Shown here piece by piece: positions 8,866 through 16,656 of a stretch of DNA of 64,000 bases. Position 1 is the first letter of the stretch; each line of letters starts with the position of its first letter. Both the position numbers and the translations under genes were made by a program. The notes under the pieces were generated by a model, which saw nothing but the letters and a program-made list of their open reading frames with translations, was not told the origin of the DNA and made no database searches. The DNA comes from JARRKC01 sp963723965 (GTDB lineage Bacteria > Acidobacteriota > UBA6911 > RPQK01 > JAPXNP01): the NCBI GenBank assembly GCA_963723965.1, contig CAVRSV010000014.1:186001-250000 (forward strand). The letters are read 5' to 3'.

Positions 8866-10203
8866 TCAGACCAGCTCGATGGCGCGGCGCCGGTAGAGCC
8901 GGTAGGCCGCTTCGACTGCGGTGGCGCTCCCGACCAGGCCAAGCAAAACCCACAGATGGCCGGGTCGCTCCGTCAACACCTGGTAAAGCAGGGCGAGCAA
9001 GGCGGTCAGGCAGGTGATGAGTCCGAGCCCGCACACCCAGCGGCGGCTCCCGGTCTTTTCCGCCAAGACCCAGTTGGCTCCGTTGACGGTCGCGAAGATA
9101 ATCAGGAAGCCGGCACTTCCCAGCGTGGAAATCGCCGACAGGTCCGCCAGGTTGGCCAGCAGAAGGGACAACGCGGTCGTGATGATGAGGCCTTCGATAT
9201 GGCGGTTCCAGACTTTCTTCTCCAGGAAGGCCGGCAGTTCCCCCTCTTTGGCGATCGTGAAGCTCAGCCGGGCTGCGCCGTAAAGGGTCGCGTTGATCGC
9301 CGAAAACGTCGACAGCAGCGCGGCCACCGCGATCAGACGAAAGCCGAACTCTCCCAGAAACGGCTTGGCGGCCGCCGCCAGAGCGTAGTCCTGGGCCCCG
9401 GCGATCTCACTCAAGCTGAGGTTGCCCACCGTGACCATGGAGACCAGGACGTAAAGCAGAATGACGAAGAGGACGGACGTGAAGTAGGCTCGGGGCAGGA
9501 CCTGCCGGTAGTTCCGGACGTCCTGGGCGGTATTGGCGATCAGTTCGAAGCCCTCATAGGCAACGAAGATGATCATCCCCCCGGCCAGGAGATGGAGCGG
9601 TGATGACCAGGTTCCAGGTTCGAGACGGCCGGCCTGGATCCCGAGGAAGCCAACTGCGGTGAACAGCACCAGGAGCGAAACCTTGGCAATGACCACGTAG
9701 GTCTCCGCCCGGCCGATGATCTCGGCGCTCAGCAGGTTGAGGGCTGCAGGAATCAGGATTGCGAGGCTGATGAGCAGATGTTCGTCCCAGCCTTGCCAGC
9801 TGCGGGGCAGGAAGGTGGCACCGTATCCCCCGAAGGCGTAGGCATACAAGGCGACCATGACGATGTAGCTCAGCCAGAGGAGCGTGTTGAGGCTACCCGT
9901 GAAGAAATTGCCGCCAAAGGCGCGGTCCAGGAACACCACAGTTCCGCCCTCACTGGGAAAGGTGACCGACAGCCGGGCATAGGAGTAGGCCGTCAGGATC
10001 GCGACCGCACCGGCCACCAGAAAGGCGATGGGAGTGCCTCCCCCGGCCAGGGAGACGGCCAGACCGAGAACGGCGAAGATACCGCCGCCGACCATGCCGC
10101 CGACCCCGATGGCCGTCGTTGCCAGAAAACCGATTCTTCCCTCGGCATCCGGCGTGTCGCCGCTCCAGGCGGCTCCGGCCTTCTTCCTCCTCGACAGTCT
10201 CAC
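8866..10203 (-). CDS. APC-superfamily amino acid permease
   Basis: This is an integral membrane transporter with about 12 hydrophobic segments. The first helix carries GVGGMVGGGIFAVLG, matching the unwound substrate-binding helix GxG motif of amino acid-polyamine-organocation carriers. The fold and a C-terminal helix pair fit the basic-amino-acid/aromatic permease branch, but the substrate cannot be read from sequence. I chose the GTG at 10203 (MRLSRRKK after initiation) because an AAAGGGGA Shine-Dalgarno sits five bases ahead; a TTG at 10245 would add 14 residues. The start lies 44 bases behind the SDR gene stop on the same strand, so the two are probably co-transcribed. Confidence 0.85.
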   Translation of the reverse strand: MRLSRRKKAGAAWSGDTPDAEGRIGFLATTAIGVGGMVGGGIFAVLGLAVSLAGGGTPIAFLVAGAVAILTAYSYARLSVTFPSEGGTVVFLDRAFGGNFFTGSLNTLLWLSYIVMVALYAYAFGGYGATFLPRSWQGWDEHLLISLAILIPAALNLLSAEIIGRAETYVVIAKVSLLVLFTAVGFLGIQAGRLEPGTWSSPLHLLAGGMIIFVAYEGFELIANTAQDVRNYRQVLPRAYFTSVLFVILLYVLVSMVTVGNLSLSEIAGAQDYALAAAAKPFLGEFGFRLIAVAALLSTFSAINATLYGAARLSFTIAKEGELPAFLEKKVWNRHIEGLIITTALSLLLANLADLSAISTLGSAGFLIIFATVNGANWVLAEKTGSRRWVCGLGLITCLTALLALLYQVLTERPGHLWVLLGLVGSATAVEAAYRLYRRRAIELV

Positions 10204-10246
10204 GGTTCCCCTTTCGTCCGGCTCTCCAACCGGTGAAGAAGGCAAT

Positions 10247-11065
10247 CTAGAAGCCGACGCTTGCTCCTCCGTCGATGGGCAGGCAGACTCCCGTCACATA
10301 GCGCGCCGCGGAGGAGCAAAGATAGACGACCGCCCATCCGACGTCCTCCGAAGTCCCGAATCTGCCAAGCATGGTGCGGGCGAGTACCCGCTCCCTTCGA
10401 TCGGGATCGCCCTCCATGGAACGGTCGAGCATATCGCTCTGGATCCAGCCGGGAGCCACCGCGTTGACCCGGACGCCCCGGCGGGAGTATTCGGCCGCCA
10501 GCCCCCGCATCATGCCGAGCATTCCCGATTTTGCGGTGCTGTAGGGGAGGACCAGAGGCAGCCCCAGAAAGGACGCCATCGAGGCGATGAAGATCACCGA
10601 TCCCTTGCCGGCGTGGATCATGTCCGGGAGGCAGGCGCGCGTCAGTGCGAAGGCGCCCGTCAGATGTACATCGATGACCCGCTGCATTTCCTGCTCGGTG
10701 GTATCCAGCGCAGGTTTCTTCAGATGAATGCCGGCATTGTTGACCAGGATACTGACCGGGCCGATCTCCTGGCGAATCCGGCCAATCAGACGGGGAGTCC
10801 CTTCGAAGTCGGTGACGTCGTGGACGAAATAGTTCGCCCGTTCACCGAGAGATTCGACGGCTCTACGAAGGGGTGCCTCTCGACGGCCAATCAAGACCAC
10901 GCGAGCTCCCGAAGCCCACAGGCACCGAACCACTCCGTGCCCAATTCCAGTCCCGCCTCCGGACACCAGTGCCGTCTCACCGTCCAGACGGAACGAAACT
11001 CGGTCAACGGTGGTCGGCTCGGTAGTCGCAACACCGTCGCACAGGGGCTCTCGAGGGTCGTCCAT
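10247..11065 (-). CDS. SDR-family NAD(P)-dependent oxidoreductase
   Basis: The 272-residue classical short-chain dehydrogenase has a Rossmann glycine motif SGGGTGIGHG near residue 36, NNAG, a catalytic Ser in IASMAS, and the catalytic YSTAK (Tyr-x3-Lys). The segment RVNAVAPGWIQSDM and the C-terminal TGVCLPIDGG are those of the gluconate 5-dehydrogenase/3-oxoacyl-ACP reductase-like group. The true substrate is unclear. The ATG at 11065 follows a TAATAT box with a one-base predicted leader. The permease gene follows downstream. Confidence 0.85.
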   Translation of the reverse strand: MDDPREPLCDGVATTEPTTVDRVSFRLDGETALVSGGGTGIGHGVVRCLWASGARVVLIGRREAPLRRAVESLGERANYFVHDVTDFEGTPRLIGRIRQEIGPVSILVNNAGIHLKKPALDTTEQEMQRVIDVHLTGAFALTRACLPDMIHAGKGSVIFIASMASFLGLPLVLPYSTAKSGMLGMMRGLAAEYSRRGVRVNAVAPGWIQSDMLDRSMEGDPDRRERVLARTMLGRFGTSEDVGWAVVYLCSSAARYVTGVCLPIDGGASVGF

Positions 11066-11072
11066 GTCTCCG

Positions 11073-11078
11073 ATATTA
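11073..11078 (-). promoter_or_regulatory. -10 box TAATAT of the SDR gene, leaderless architecture
   Basis: On the minus strand TAATAT is followed by CGGAGA, then C, then the ATG at 11065. Predicted +1 is 11066. The GGAG in the spacer is too close to the ATG to be a normal Shine-Dalgarno. No convincing -35 is seen. Confidence 0.4.
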
Positions 11079-11130
11079 CCGCAGCGCGGTCCCGGGAATG
11101 AGAGGGGGGGAAGGGGCGAAGGGAAAAGGG

Positions 11131-11205
11131 CTGTCAGACCCCCGACCTCGAGCCCACAGAGAAGGCATCGATCAAGCCGATGCCCTCCGATCGGAGGTCT
11201 GACAG
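11131..11205. repeat. Nested inverted-repeat element
   Basis: The outer arms are a perfect 10-bp inverted repeat: CTGTCAGACC (11131-11140) and GGTCTGACAG (11196-11205). Inside are a 7-bp hairpin, GGCATCG (11164-11170) with CGATGCC (11178-11184), and a perfect 12-bp palindrome, CTCCGATCGGAG (11185-11196). The element lies downstream of the 40-residue ORF and just upstream of the SDR promoter. It may act as a terminator or be a REP-like unit. Confidence 0.6.
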
Positions 11206-11308
11206 ATGGCTGTAATGCGTCCGCCCTGATCCTTGAAAGTAAGATCTTTCTGGGAGAATTACTGACTGCATGGGAGTTCTCCGCTCAGGACGAAACCGCC
11301 GGGATGGC

Positions 11309-11431
11309 TTAGACGACGTGAGGCCGCTTGTCATCGTGCTTGCGTCCGAAGAACGAACGTGTAACGGCCACGACCGCTGCAAGCCCGACGATGGAGCCGG
11401 CCAATGTCAGAAGCAGCATTCCATCGCTCAT
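11309..11431 (-). CDS. 40-residue single-pass membrane protein under a sigma-54 promoter
   Basis: This small ORF begins MSDGMLLLTLAGSIVG and continues as one hydrophobic helix (about residues 5-24). It ends with a basic, polar tail FFGRKHDDKRPHVV. The Shine-Dalgarno AAAGGAG lies ten bases ahead of the ATG, and an exact sigma-54 site lies 46-61 bases upstream of the start codon. Together these make it very likely to be a real gene despite its size. Topology is probably N-out, C-in by the positive-inside rule. I recognise no family. It stands alone on the minus strand between the SDR and HAD genes. Confidence 0.72.
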   Translation of the reverse strand: MSDGMLLLTLAGSIVGLAAVVAVTRSFFGRKHDDKRPHVV

Positions 11432-11836
11432 GATGAGTGTATCTCCTTTCTCGTGTAGTCCAACGCTTCCCATTCTAGCAAGAAGCGTGCCACTGGTCGG
11501 TAACGCCCAGGGGCGGACGCGTTGGGCGCTTGCTACAACGCAAATTGCACTGTCTGCGGAGGTCTGGAAGGACGCCGGTCCTCTGGCGGTGCGCCCGGGA
11601 GGGAAGGGAGTTGTGGCATTGCTGTTTTTGGCTGCAAAAATGTCACAATCTGCAGCTGCGGGTGCGGAACATGCGTGCCCGGCTCTCCGTGAAAACTCGG
11701 GATGACATTGCTTTTCTTGCCACTCTTCGGCCGGCGTGATTCACGGAATACAACTCGCCCTAACTACATAGGTGAAAGACAACTCATTTAGGTTGGGCGT
11801 TTTGCCGCCCGACTGGGGGAACGCCGGGATGATTCG
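11432..11836. other. Intergenic region upstream of the small membrane protein gene
   Basis: About 400 bases lack a convincing gene. It holds the sigma-54 site at 11477-11492. An inverted repeat AGGAC-GCCG-GTCCT (11569-11582) lies about 103-116 bases upstream of the predicted start, in the range used by enhancer-binding proteins. Wider arms AATGTCA (11639-11645) and TGACATT (11703-11709) also occur. A short hairpin GGGCG/CGCCC sits near 11795-11810, beside the HAD gene stop. Confidence 0.5.
11477..11492 (-). promoter_or_regulatory. Sigma-54 promoter of the 40-residue membrane protein
   Basis: The minus strand reads TGGCACG-CTTC-TTGCT, an exact match to the sigma-54 consensus TGGCACG-N4-TTGCW. 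The invariant GG and GC are ten bases apart. With the C of GC at -12 (11478), +1 is about 11466, giving a 35-base leader that contains the AAAGGAG Shine-Dalgarno. Confidence 0.82.
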
Positions 11837-12451
11837 CTAGCGCAGGATCCCCCGCTGAAGCAGAATCTTCCGGACGCCCTCAACGCCCGGAGTCACCTCG
11901 GCTTGCAGGCCCGCGGCCCGGGCGGCTGCGACGCACTCGGGGTTGTCGTCAAAGAACAGGATCGCCTGTGCGGGCAGGGCCAGATCGCCCAGTACGAATT
12001 CGAACGCCTCGAGGTCGGGCTTGGCCGCGTGAATCTCATAGGACACATAGCAGTGTTCGAAGAATCGTCCGAAGGAGAAGGCATCCCGAAGGCGGGGCCA
12101 GTGTATCTCGTTGTTGTTGCTGAGACAGGCCAACCGGCACACGGGGCGCAGTTGCTCGAGCAGTTCCACGGCTCCGGGAAAAGGGCCTCGGTCCCAGGAG
12201 GCGAATCGAGCCAGAAACTCCTGGGGTGTCAGTGCCAGACCCAGTTCGGCCACCACCGCCCGGGCAAATTCGGGCGCCGTCGACCGGCCCTTCTCGAAGC
12301 GCCGAACCGCAGGTGAATCCAACCAGAACTTTCGGGCCTGATCGTGGGATAGGCGGCCTCCCGTCAGTGAACGGAGCGGTTCGATCCCGTCCCAGTGAAT
12401 CAGGACACCGCCCAGATCGAACAAGAGAAGCTCGATATCCGATCGCTCCAT
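11837..12451 (-). CDS. HAD-superfamily phosphatase, YihX-like
   Basis: The 204-residue HAD subfamily IA hydrolase is predicted to dephosphorylate a small phosphometabolite; relatives act on alpha-glucose 1-phosphate. Motif I is FDLGGVLIHWD with nucleophile Asp11, where Gly replaces the usual Asp+2, as in YihX-type proteins. Motif II is LSNNN, motif III the Lys of AAKPDLEAF, and motif IV FFDDNPECVAAARAAG. The cap is the small helical type. The ATG at 12451 is chosen for its GGGAGG Shine-Dalgarno. The gene is divergent from the kinase gene. Confidence 0.82.
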   Translation of the reverse strand: MERSDIELLLFDLGGVLIHWDGIEPLRSLTGGRLSHDQARKFWLDSPAVRRFEKGRSTAPEFARAVVAELGLALTPQEFLARFASWDRGPFPGAVELLEQLRPVCRLACLSNNNEIHWPRLRDAFSFGRFFEHCYVSYEIHAAKPDLEAFEFVLGDLALPAQAILFFDDNPECVAAARAAGLQAEVTPGVEGVRKILLQRGILR

Positions 12452-12607
12452 CGGCTGCCTCCCGGCCTGATCCAGCATACCCTCCTCCCCGGGTTGGGCT
12501 GCGTCAGACGCTGCGCGGCCGGCCCGGTCCCGTACCGATAACCAAGATTCTGGCGAAATGCAAGCCCCGGGACGACGATAGGGGAGGTTCTCCAGGTTGA
12601 GATTTAG

Positions 12608-12613
12608 TAGAAT
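12608..12613 (+). promoter_or_regulatory. -10 box TAGAAT of the kinase gene
   Basis: TAGAAT lies 61 bases ahead of the ATG at 12675. It is preceded by TTGAGATTT, the same nine bases that precede the TATACT box ahead of proB on the other strand. Predicted +1 is about 12620. Confidence 0.35.
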
Positions 12614-12674
12614 CCGACCCAGCGCCCGATTTCGATCGTGCAACCGGGGAAGGTCCGAGGAGCAGCATGGCACC

Positions 12675-14945
12675 ATGAATCTTCAGCCTGGAGAACGCGT
12701 TTCCCATTACGATCTGGTCGAAGAGTTGGGGGTCGGTGGAATGGGTGTCGTGTATCTCGCCCAGGACTCGCGGCTCGACCGCAGCGTCGCCCTCAAATTT
12801 CTGCCTCCCGGCATGCGGGTCGGCGACCACGAGACGGAACGCTTCATCGAGGAAGCCAAGCTGACTTCCGCCCTCGATCACCCGAACATTTGCACCATTC
12901 ACGATATCGACGTGACGGCGCAAGGACAGACCTTCATCGTCATGGCCTACTATGCGGGAGAGACCCTTCGCCAGCGCGTGGAGAAGGGGACGCTCTCGGT
13001 CCGGGAGGCCGGCGGCCTGGCCATCCAGCTCTGTGAAGGCCTGGCCAAGGCCCACCGCTGCGGGGTCGTCCACCGCGACATCAAACCCGAGAACCTGATC
13101 CTCACGGATGACGGCGTCCTGAAGATCGTCGACTTCGGGATCGCCAAGCTGCTGGGCGGCAGGGGGAAGACACAGCCCGGGATGGTTTTGGGGACGCCCG
13201 CCTACATGGCTCCGGAACAGGTGAAGGGCCAGGAAGTGGACGGCCGGGCCGACCTCTGGGCGGCGGGGGTCGCCTTCTTCTTCATGCTGAGTGGGCAGTT
13301 GCCCTTCCAGGGGGACTCGGATCTCAGCCTAATGTACGCGATCGTGAATGAGCCGCCCAGGTCACTGCGGGACCTCAGGCCCGGCACCCCCGAGCGAATG
13401 GAGTCCGTGATCCTTCGGGCCCTGGCCAAGGATCCGGGGGAACGCTATCAGTCCGCCACGGAGATGCTCGAGGACCTCAAGGCCGCCGTGGAGGGCGGCC
13501 TCGCGCCCGTCTTCCAGGAGAGTCCCGCAGCGGCGGCTCCTCCCACACTGTCGTCGCTGGCCGTGATGACCTTTCGGGACCTCAGCCCGACCCGCGACCA
13601 GCAGTCCCTGTGCGAGGGGCTGGCGGAGGCGATCATCTTTGATCTCGGCCGGGTTCGTGGGCTCAAAGTCATCTCCCCCGGCTCGACCTTTCGACTCGCG
13701 GCCGAAGAAGCCACGCTGGCGGCCATCGGGGACCGCCTCGACGTGCAGGCCGTACTCGAAGGCAGCATCCAGCGCAGCGGAGACCGTCTTCGAATTCTGA
13801 TCCGGCTGGTCCGCGTGCGGAGCGGAGAAGTGCTCTGGACGCACGACTTTCGCGCCGATTTGAACGATATCTTCGAGATCCAGGATCAGATTTCCCGGAG
13901 CGTCGCCAAAGCCCTGGAGATTCGGCTGGGCCGCACCGGCCAGGCACCCGTGGCCGTCGAGCCTCGGACCTCCCAGGTCGCGGCCTACTCGGCTTACCTG
14001 AAGGGCCGCTATTTCTGGAACCGGAGAACCGTCGAGGCGATCAAGCGCGGCATCGAATCTTTCACCGAGGCCATCGATCTCGATTCGAAGTTCGCTCCTG
14101 CTCTGGCCGGGCTGGCGGATTCGTACGCCATGCTCGGTATCTATGGGGCCTTCCCACCTCAGGACGTGATGCCCCGGGCCAGGGACACCGCGTTGAGGGC
14201 ACTTGCGGCCGACGACAGCCTGGCGGAAGCCCACGTATCGCTCGGTTGTGTGAGATCGGTCTTCGAGTGGAACTGGAAAGCCGGTGAGGATTGCTTCCTT
14301 CGGGCCATCGAGTTGAACTCCAACTACGCCGCCGCCCACCATCGCTATGCCGTCGATAACCTGATCCCGCAGCAGCGCTTCGACGAGGCTGTCGAAGAAG
14401 TTCGGATCGCCCTTGCTTTGGATCCCGTCTCTGCGGCAATATCGACCTCCGTCGGGCTTCCGTACTATTTCCGCGGTGATTTCGGCTCGGCCATCGGGCA
14501 CTTTCGCAAGGCGCTGGAAATCGACAGTGGATTTGCTCTGGCCCATGCGTTTCTGGGCCGGGCGTGCCTCGAGGAAGGGAATCCCGCTGAGGGGCTCGAA
14601 CATCTCGATGCGGCGGTCAAACTCTACGGCGAGAACTCCAATATGCTCGCTGCCTTCGGCTGTGCCTCGGCTCTGACCGGCGATCAGGCGGTTGCCCGGG
14701 ATGTTCTGAGCCGACTTCAGGAAGCCGCCGGCACGAGATATGTTTCGGCCTGCGATCTGGCCGCCCTGGAGGCGGCGCTGGGAAACCTGGACCGGGCCGT
14801 CGAGATGCTGCAGGAGGCCATGCAGGAGAGGGCGTACCTGCTCATCTACCTGTCTTGTGACCCGCTCTTCGCCCCGCTGCGAAGTCACCCGGCCGTATCC
14901 GACATGCTTGACAAGGTGAGGGGAGGCGATGACCATGCCGCGTAA
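12675..14945 (+). CDS. Ser/Thr protein kinase with TolB/FlgO-like domain and TPR repeats
   Basis: The 756-residue protein opens with a complete Hanks-type kinase domain (about 10-275): glycine loop GVGGMG at 19-24, ATP-binding Lys41, HRDIKPEN with catalytic Asp135, DFG with Asp153, and MAPE at 178-181. A TolB/FlgO-like domain follows (about 295-415, starting SLAVMTFRDLSP), then tetratricopeptide repeats to the C terminus. No transmembrane helix is evident, so it is probably cytoplasmic. The ATG at 12675 starts MNLQPGERVSHYDLVEELG, a usual N terminus for this class. Its 3' end overlaps the FHA-transglycosylase gene by 17 bases, suggesting coupled expression and a shared pathway. Confidence 0.9.
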   Translation: MNLQPGERVSHYDLVEELGVGGMGVVYLAQDSRLDRSVALKFLPPGMRVGDHETERFIEEAKLTSALDHPNICTIHDIDVTAQGQTFIVMAYYAGETLRQRVEKGTLSVREAGGLAIQLCEGLAKAHRCGVVHRDIKPENLILTDDGVLKIVDFGIAKLLGGRGKTQPGMVLGTPAYMAPEQVKGQEVDGRADLWAAGVAFFFMLSGQLPFQGDSDLSLMYAIVNEPPRSLRDLRPGTPERMESVILRALAKDPGERYQSATEMLEDLKAAVEGGLAPVFQESPAAAAPPTLSSLAVMTFRDLSPTRDQQSLCEGLAEAIIFDLGRVRGLKVISPGSTFRLAAEEATLAAIGDRLDVQAVLEGSIQRSGDRLRILIRLVRVRSGEVLWTHDFRADLNDIFEIQDQISRSVAKALEIRLGRTGQAPVAVEPRTSQVAAYSAYLKGRYFWNRRTVEAIKRGIESFTEAIDLDSKFAPALAGLADSYAMLGIYGAFPPQDVMPRARDTALRALAADDSLAEAHVSLGCVRSVFEWNWKAGEDCFLRAIELNSNYAAAHHRYAVDNLIPQQRFDEAVEEVRIALALDPVSAAISTSVGLPYYFRGDFGSAIGHFRKALEIDSGFALAHAFLGRACLEEGNPAEGLEHLDAAVKLYGENSNMLAAFGCASALTGDQAVARDVLSRLQEAAGTRYVSACDLAALEAALGNLDRAVEMLQEAMQERAYLLIYLSCDPLFAPLRSHPAVSDMLDKVRGGDDHAA

Positions 14946-16470
14946 TCCCACGGGGGAGGAAGGCTCAGAGAGAAGCGTGGAGCCGGAACTCCGCGTGCGG
15001 GTCGAGGCGGAGGGCTTCGAGAACCGGGAATTCACCTTTCGACGCCCCTTCCGGATCGGCCGTGACGACGACTGCGAGATCCAGATCCAGAATCCCGGAA
15101 TCAGCCGGTGCCATGCCCAGGTCTTGTTCGAAGGCGGCTGCTGGCACCTGCGGGACCTCGACAGCGCCAACGGAGTCTACCTCCAGGGCAAGCGCGTCAG
15201 CGATATCCCTCTGGAGGGGACGCTGACGGCAGAACTGGGTCTGCGCGACGCCGTGCTCACCTTCAGTACGGGAGAAGCCGCAACCTCCGGGCCCGATCGC
15301 GGCCGTACGGTGGTGGAGAAACCTCCGTCCGTGACCGAGTACGTGCAGCACTACTTCGAGGGTCACCGGGAGGGTCCCGTCGGCCAGAGGACGCGGATGA
15401 TTCGGGAGGCATTCAAGGTCGTCGACAAGAAGAAGAAACGACGCTTCGGAGTCGTCCTTGCGGGAATCCTCGCGGTGACCACGGCCATCGCAATCTACGG
15501 CTATCTCCAGCACCAGGAGTTGCAGCGGCAGAAGAAGATCGCGGAGGAGATCTTCTACAACATGAAGTCGCTCGAGCTGGAGATTTCCAAACTCCAGGCC
15601 CGAGCGGCCGACAGCGGTGACCAGGAGTCGCGATCCGAGTTGACCGATTATCGTCAACAGCAGGACGCCATGTTGCGGAATTACGACCGCTTCCTCGAGG
15701 AGATGGAGTTCTACGAGGACAAGCACTGGACGCCCAAGGATCGGGTCATCCTGCGGGTCGCACGGATCTTCGGGGAGTGCGAACTGACCATGCCGGAAGA
15801 ATTCCGGCAAAAGGTCTACGAGTACGTCGACAAATGGAAGACGACCCGGCGGCTGCAGCAGGCAATCCGGCGGGCGAGGGATAACGACTGGGATGGTGTG
15901 GTTGCCCGCACGATGCTGAAGTATCACCTGCCGCCCCAGTTCTTCTTCCTCGGGCTGCAGGAAAGCAGCTACGACCCCCAGACCATCGGACCGAAGACCC
16001 GCTTCGGGATTGCCAAGGGGATCTGGCAGTTCATTCCGGCCACGGCACTGCGCTACAGGCTGGAAGTCGGACCGCTGGTCGAGCTTCCCCGCTTCGACCC
16101 GAGAGACGAGCGGTTCACTTTCGACAAGGCCACCGACGCCGCCGCACGCTACATCCGGGATATCTACAACACCGAGGCACAAGCGTCCGGGCTGCTCGTC
16201 ATCGCGTCCTACAACTGGGGAGAACGGAATATCCGCAGCCTGGTGAGAAAGCTGCCCGAAAATCCCAGGGACCGGAACTTCTGGAAACTGCTCGAACAGT
16301 ACGGCGGGAAGATCCCGAAAGAGACTTACGATTACGTGTTCTACATCATCTCGGCCGCCGTCATCGGCCAGGACCCGCAGCTGTTCGGGTTCGATTTCGA
16401 CGGGCCACTCCTGTCCGTGGCAGGTCAGACGGTTGGGCAGAATCCGGAAACCGCCTCCAAGACGGATTGA
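14929..16470 (+). CDS. FHA domain - transmembrane helix - lytic transglycosylase fusion
   Basis: The 513-residue protein has three parts. Residues 20-115 form an FHA domain with conserved Arg45, Ser59, His62 and Asn81, able to bind phosphothreonine. Residues 173-192 form one membrane helix, preceded by a KKKKRR stretch that fixes the N side in the cytoplasm. After a coiled-coil linker (about 195-260) comes a periplasmic SLT-type domain with catalytic Glu345 in LQESSYDP, then GIWQFIPATALRY and ASYNWGERN. It therefore joins a cytoplasmic phospho-reader to a peptidoglycan-cleaving module. It starts inside the upstream kinase gene, with GGGGAGG as Shine-Dalgarno; ATG 14935 is an alternative start. 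Confidence 0.88.
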   Translation: MTMPRNPTGEEGSERSVEPELRVRVEAEGFENREFTFRRPFRIGRDDDCEIQIQNPGISRCHAQVLFEGGCWHLRDLDSANGVYLQGKRVSDIPLEGTLTAELGLRDAVLTFSTGEAATSGPDRGRTVVEKPPSVTEYVQHYFEGHREGPVGQRTRMIREAFKVVDKKKKRRFGVVLAGILAVTTAIAIYGYLQHQELQRQKKIAEEIFYNMKSLELEISKLQARAADSGDQESRSELTDYRQQQDAMLRNYDRFLEEMEFYEDKHWTPKDRVILRVARIFGECELTMPEEFRQKVYEYVDKWKTTRRLQQAIRRARDNDWDGVVARTMLKYHLPPQFFFLGLQESSYDPQTIGPKTRFGIAKGIWQFIPATALRYRLEVGPLVELPRFDPRDERFTFDKATDAAARYIRDIYNTEAQASGLLVIASYNWGERNIRSLVRKLPENPRDRNFWKLLEQYGGKIPKETYDYVFYIISAAVIGQDPQLFGFDFDGPLLSVAGQTVGQNPETASKTD

Positions 16471-16615
16471 CGGCCGCGAGCCGCGGCGGCGCCGGCCGCC
16501 GGCGCCGTTCTCCCCCCATGAGTGGCGGCACCTCCCCTGATCCCTGACCAAAGTTGCACCAGATGGAAATGTCTTTTCCGGGACGAAGGCCTTTTCTTTG
16601 TTCGAGTTGCGCGCA

Positions 16616-16621
16616 TATACT
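16616..16621 (+). promoter_or_regulatory. -10 box TATACT of the giant secreted protein gene
   Basis: The context CATATACTCG is identical over ten bases to that 45-30 bases ahead of pruA. It lies 36 bases before the ATG at 16657. Confidence 0.4.
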
Positions 16622-16656
16622 CGAAATCCTGGAAAGCTCTGGCCAGGGGGAAGACT

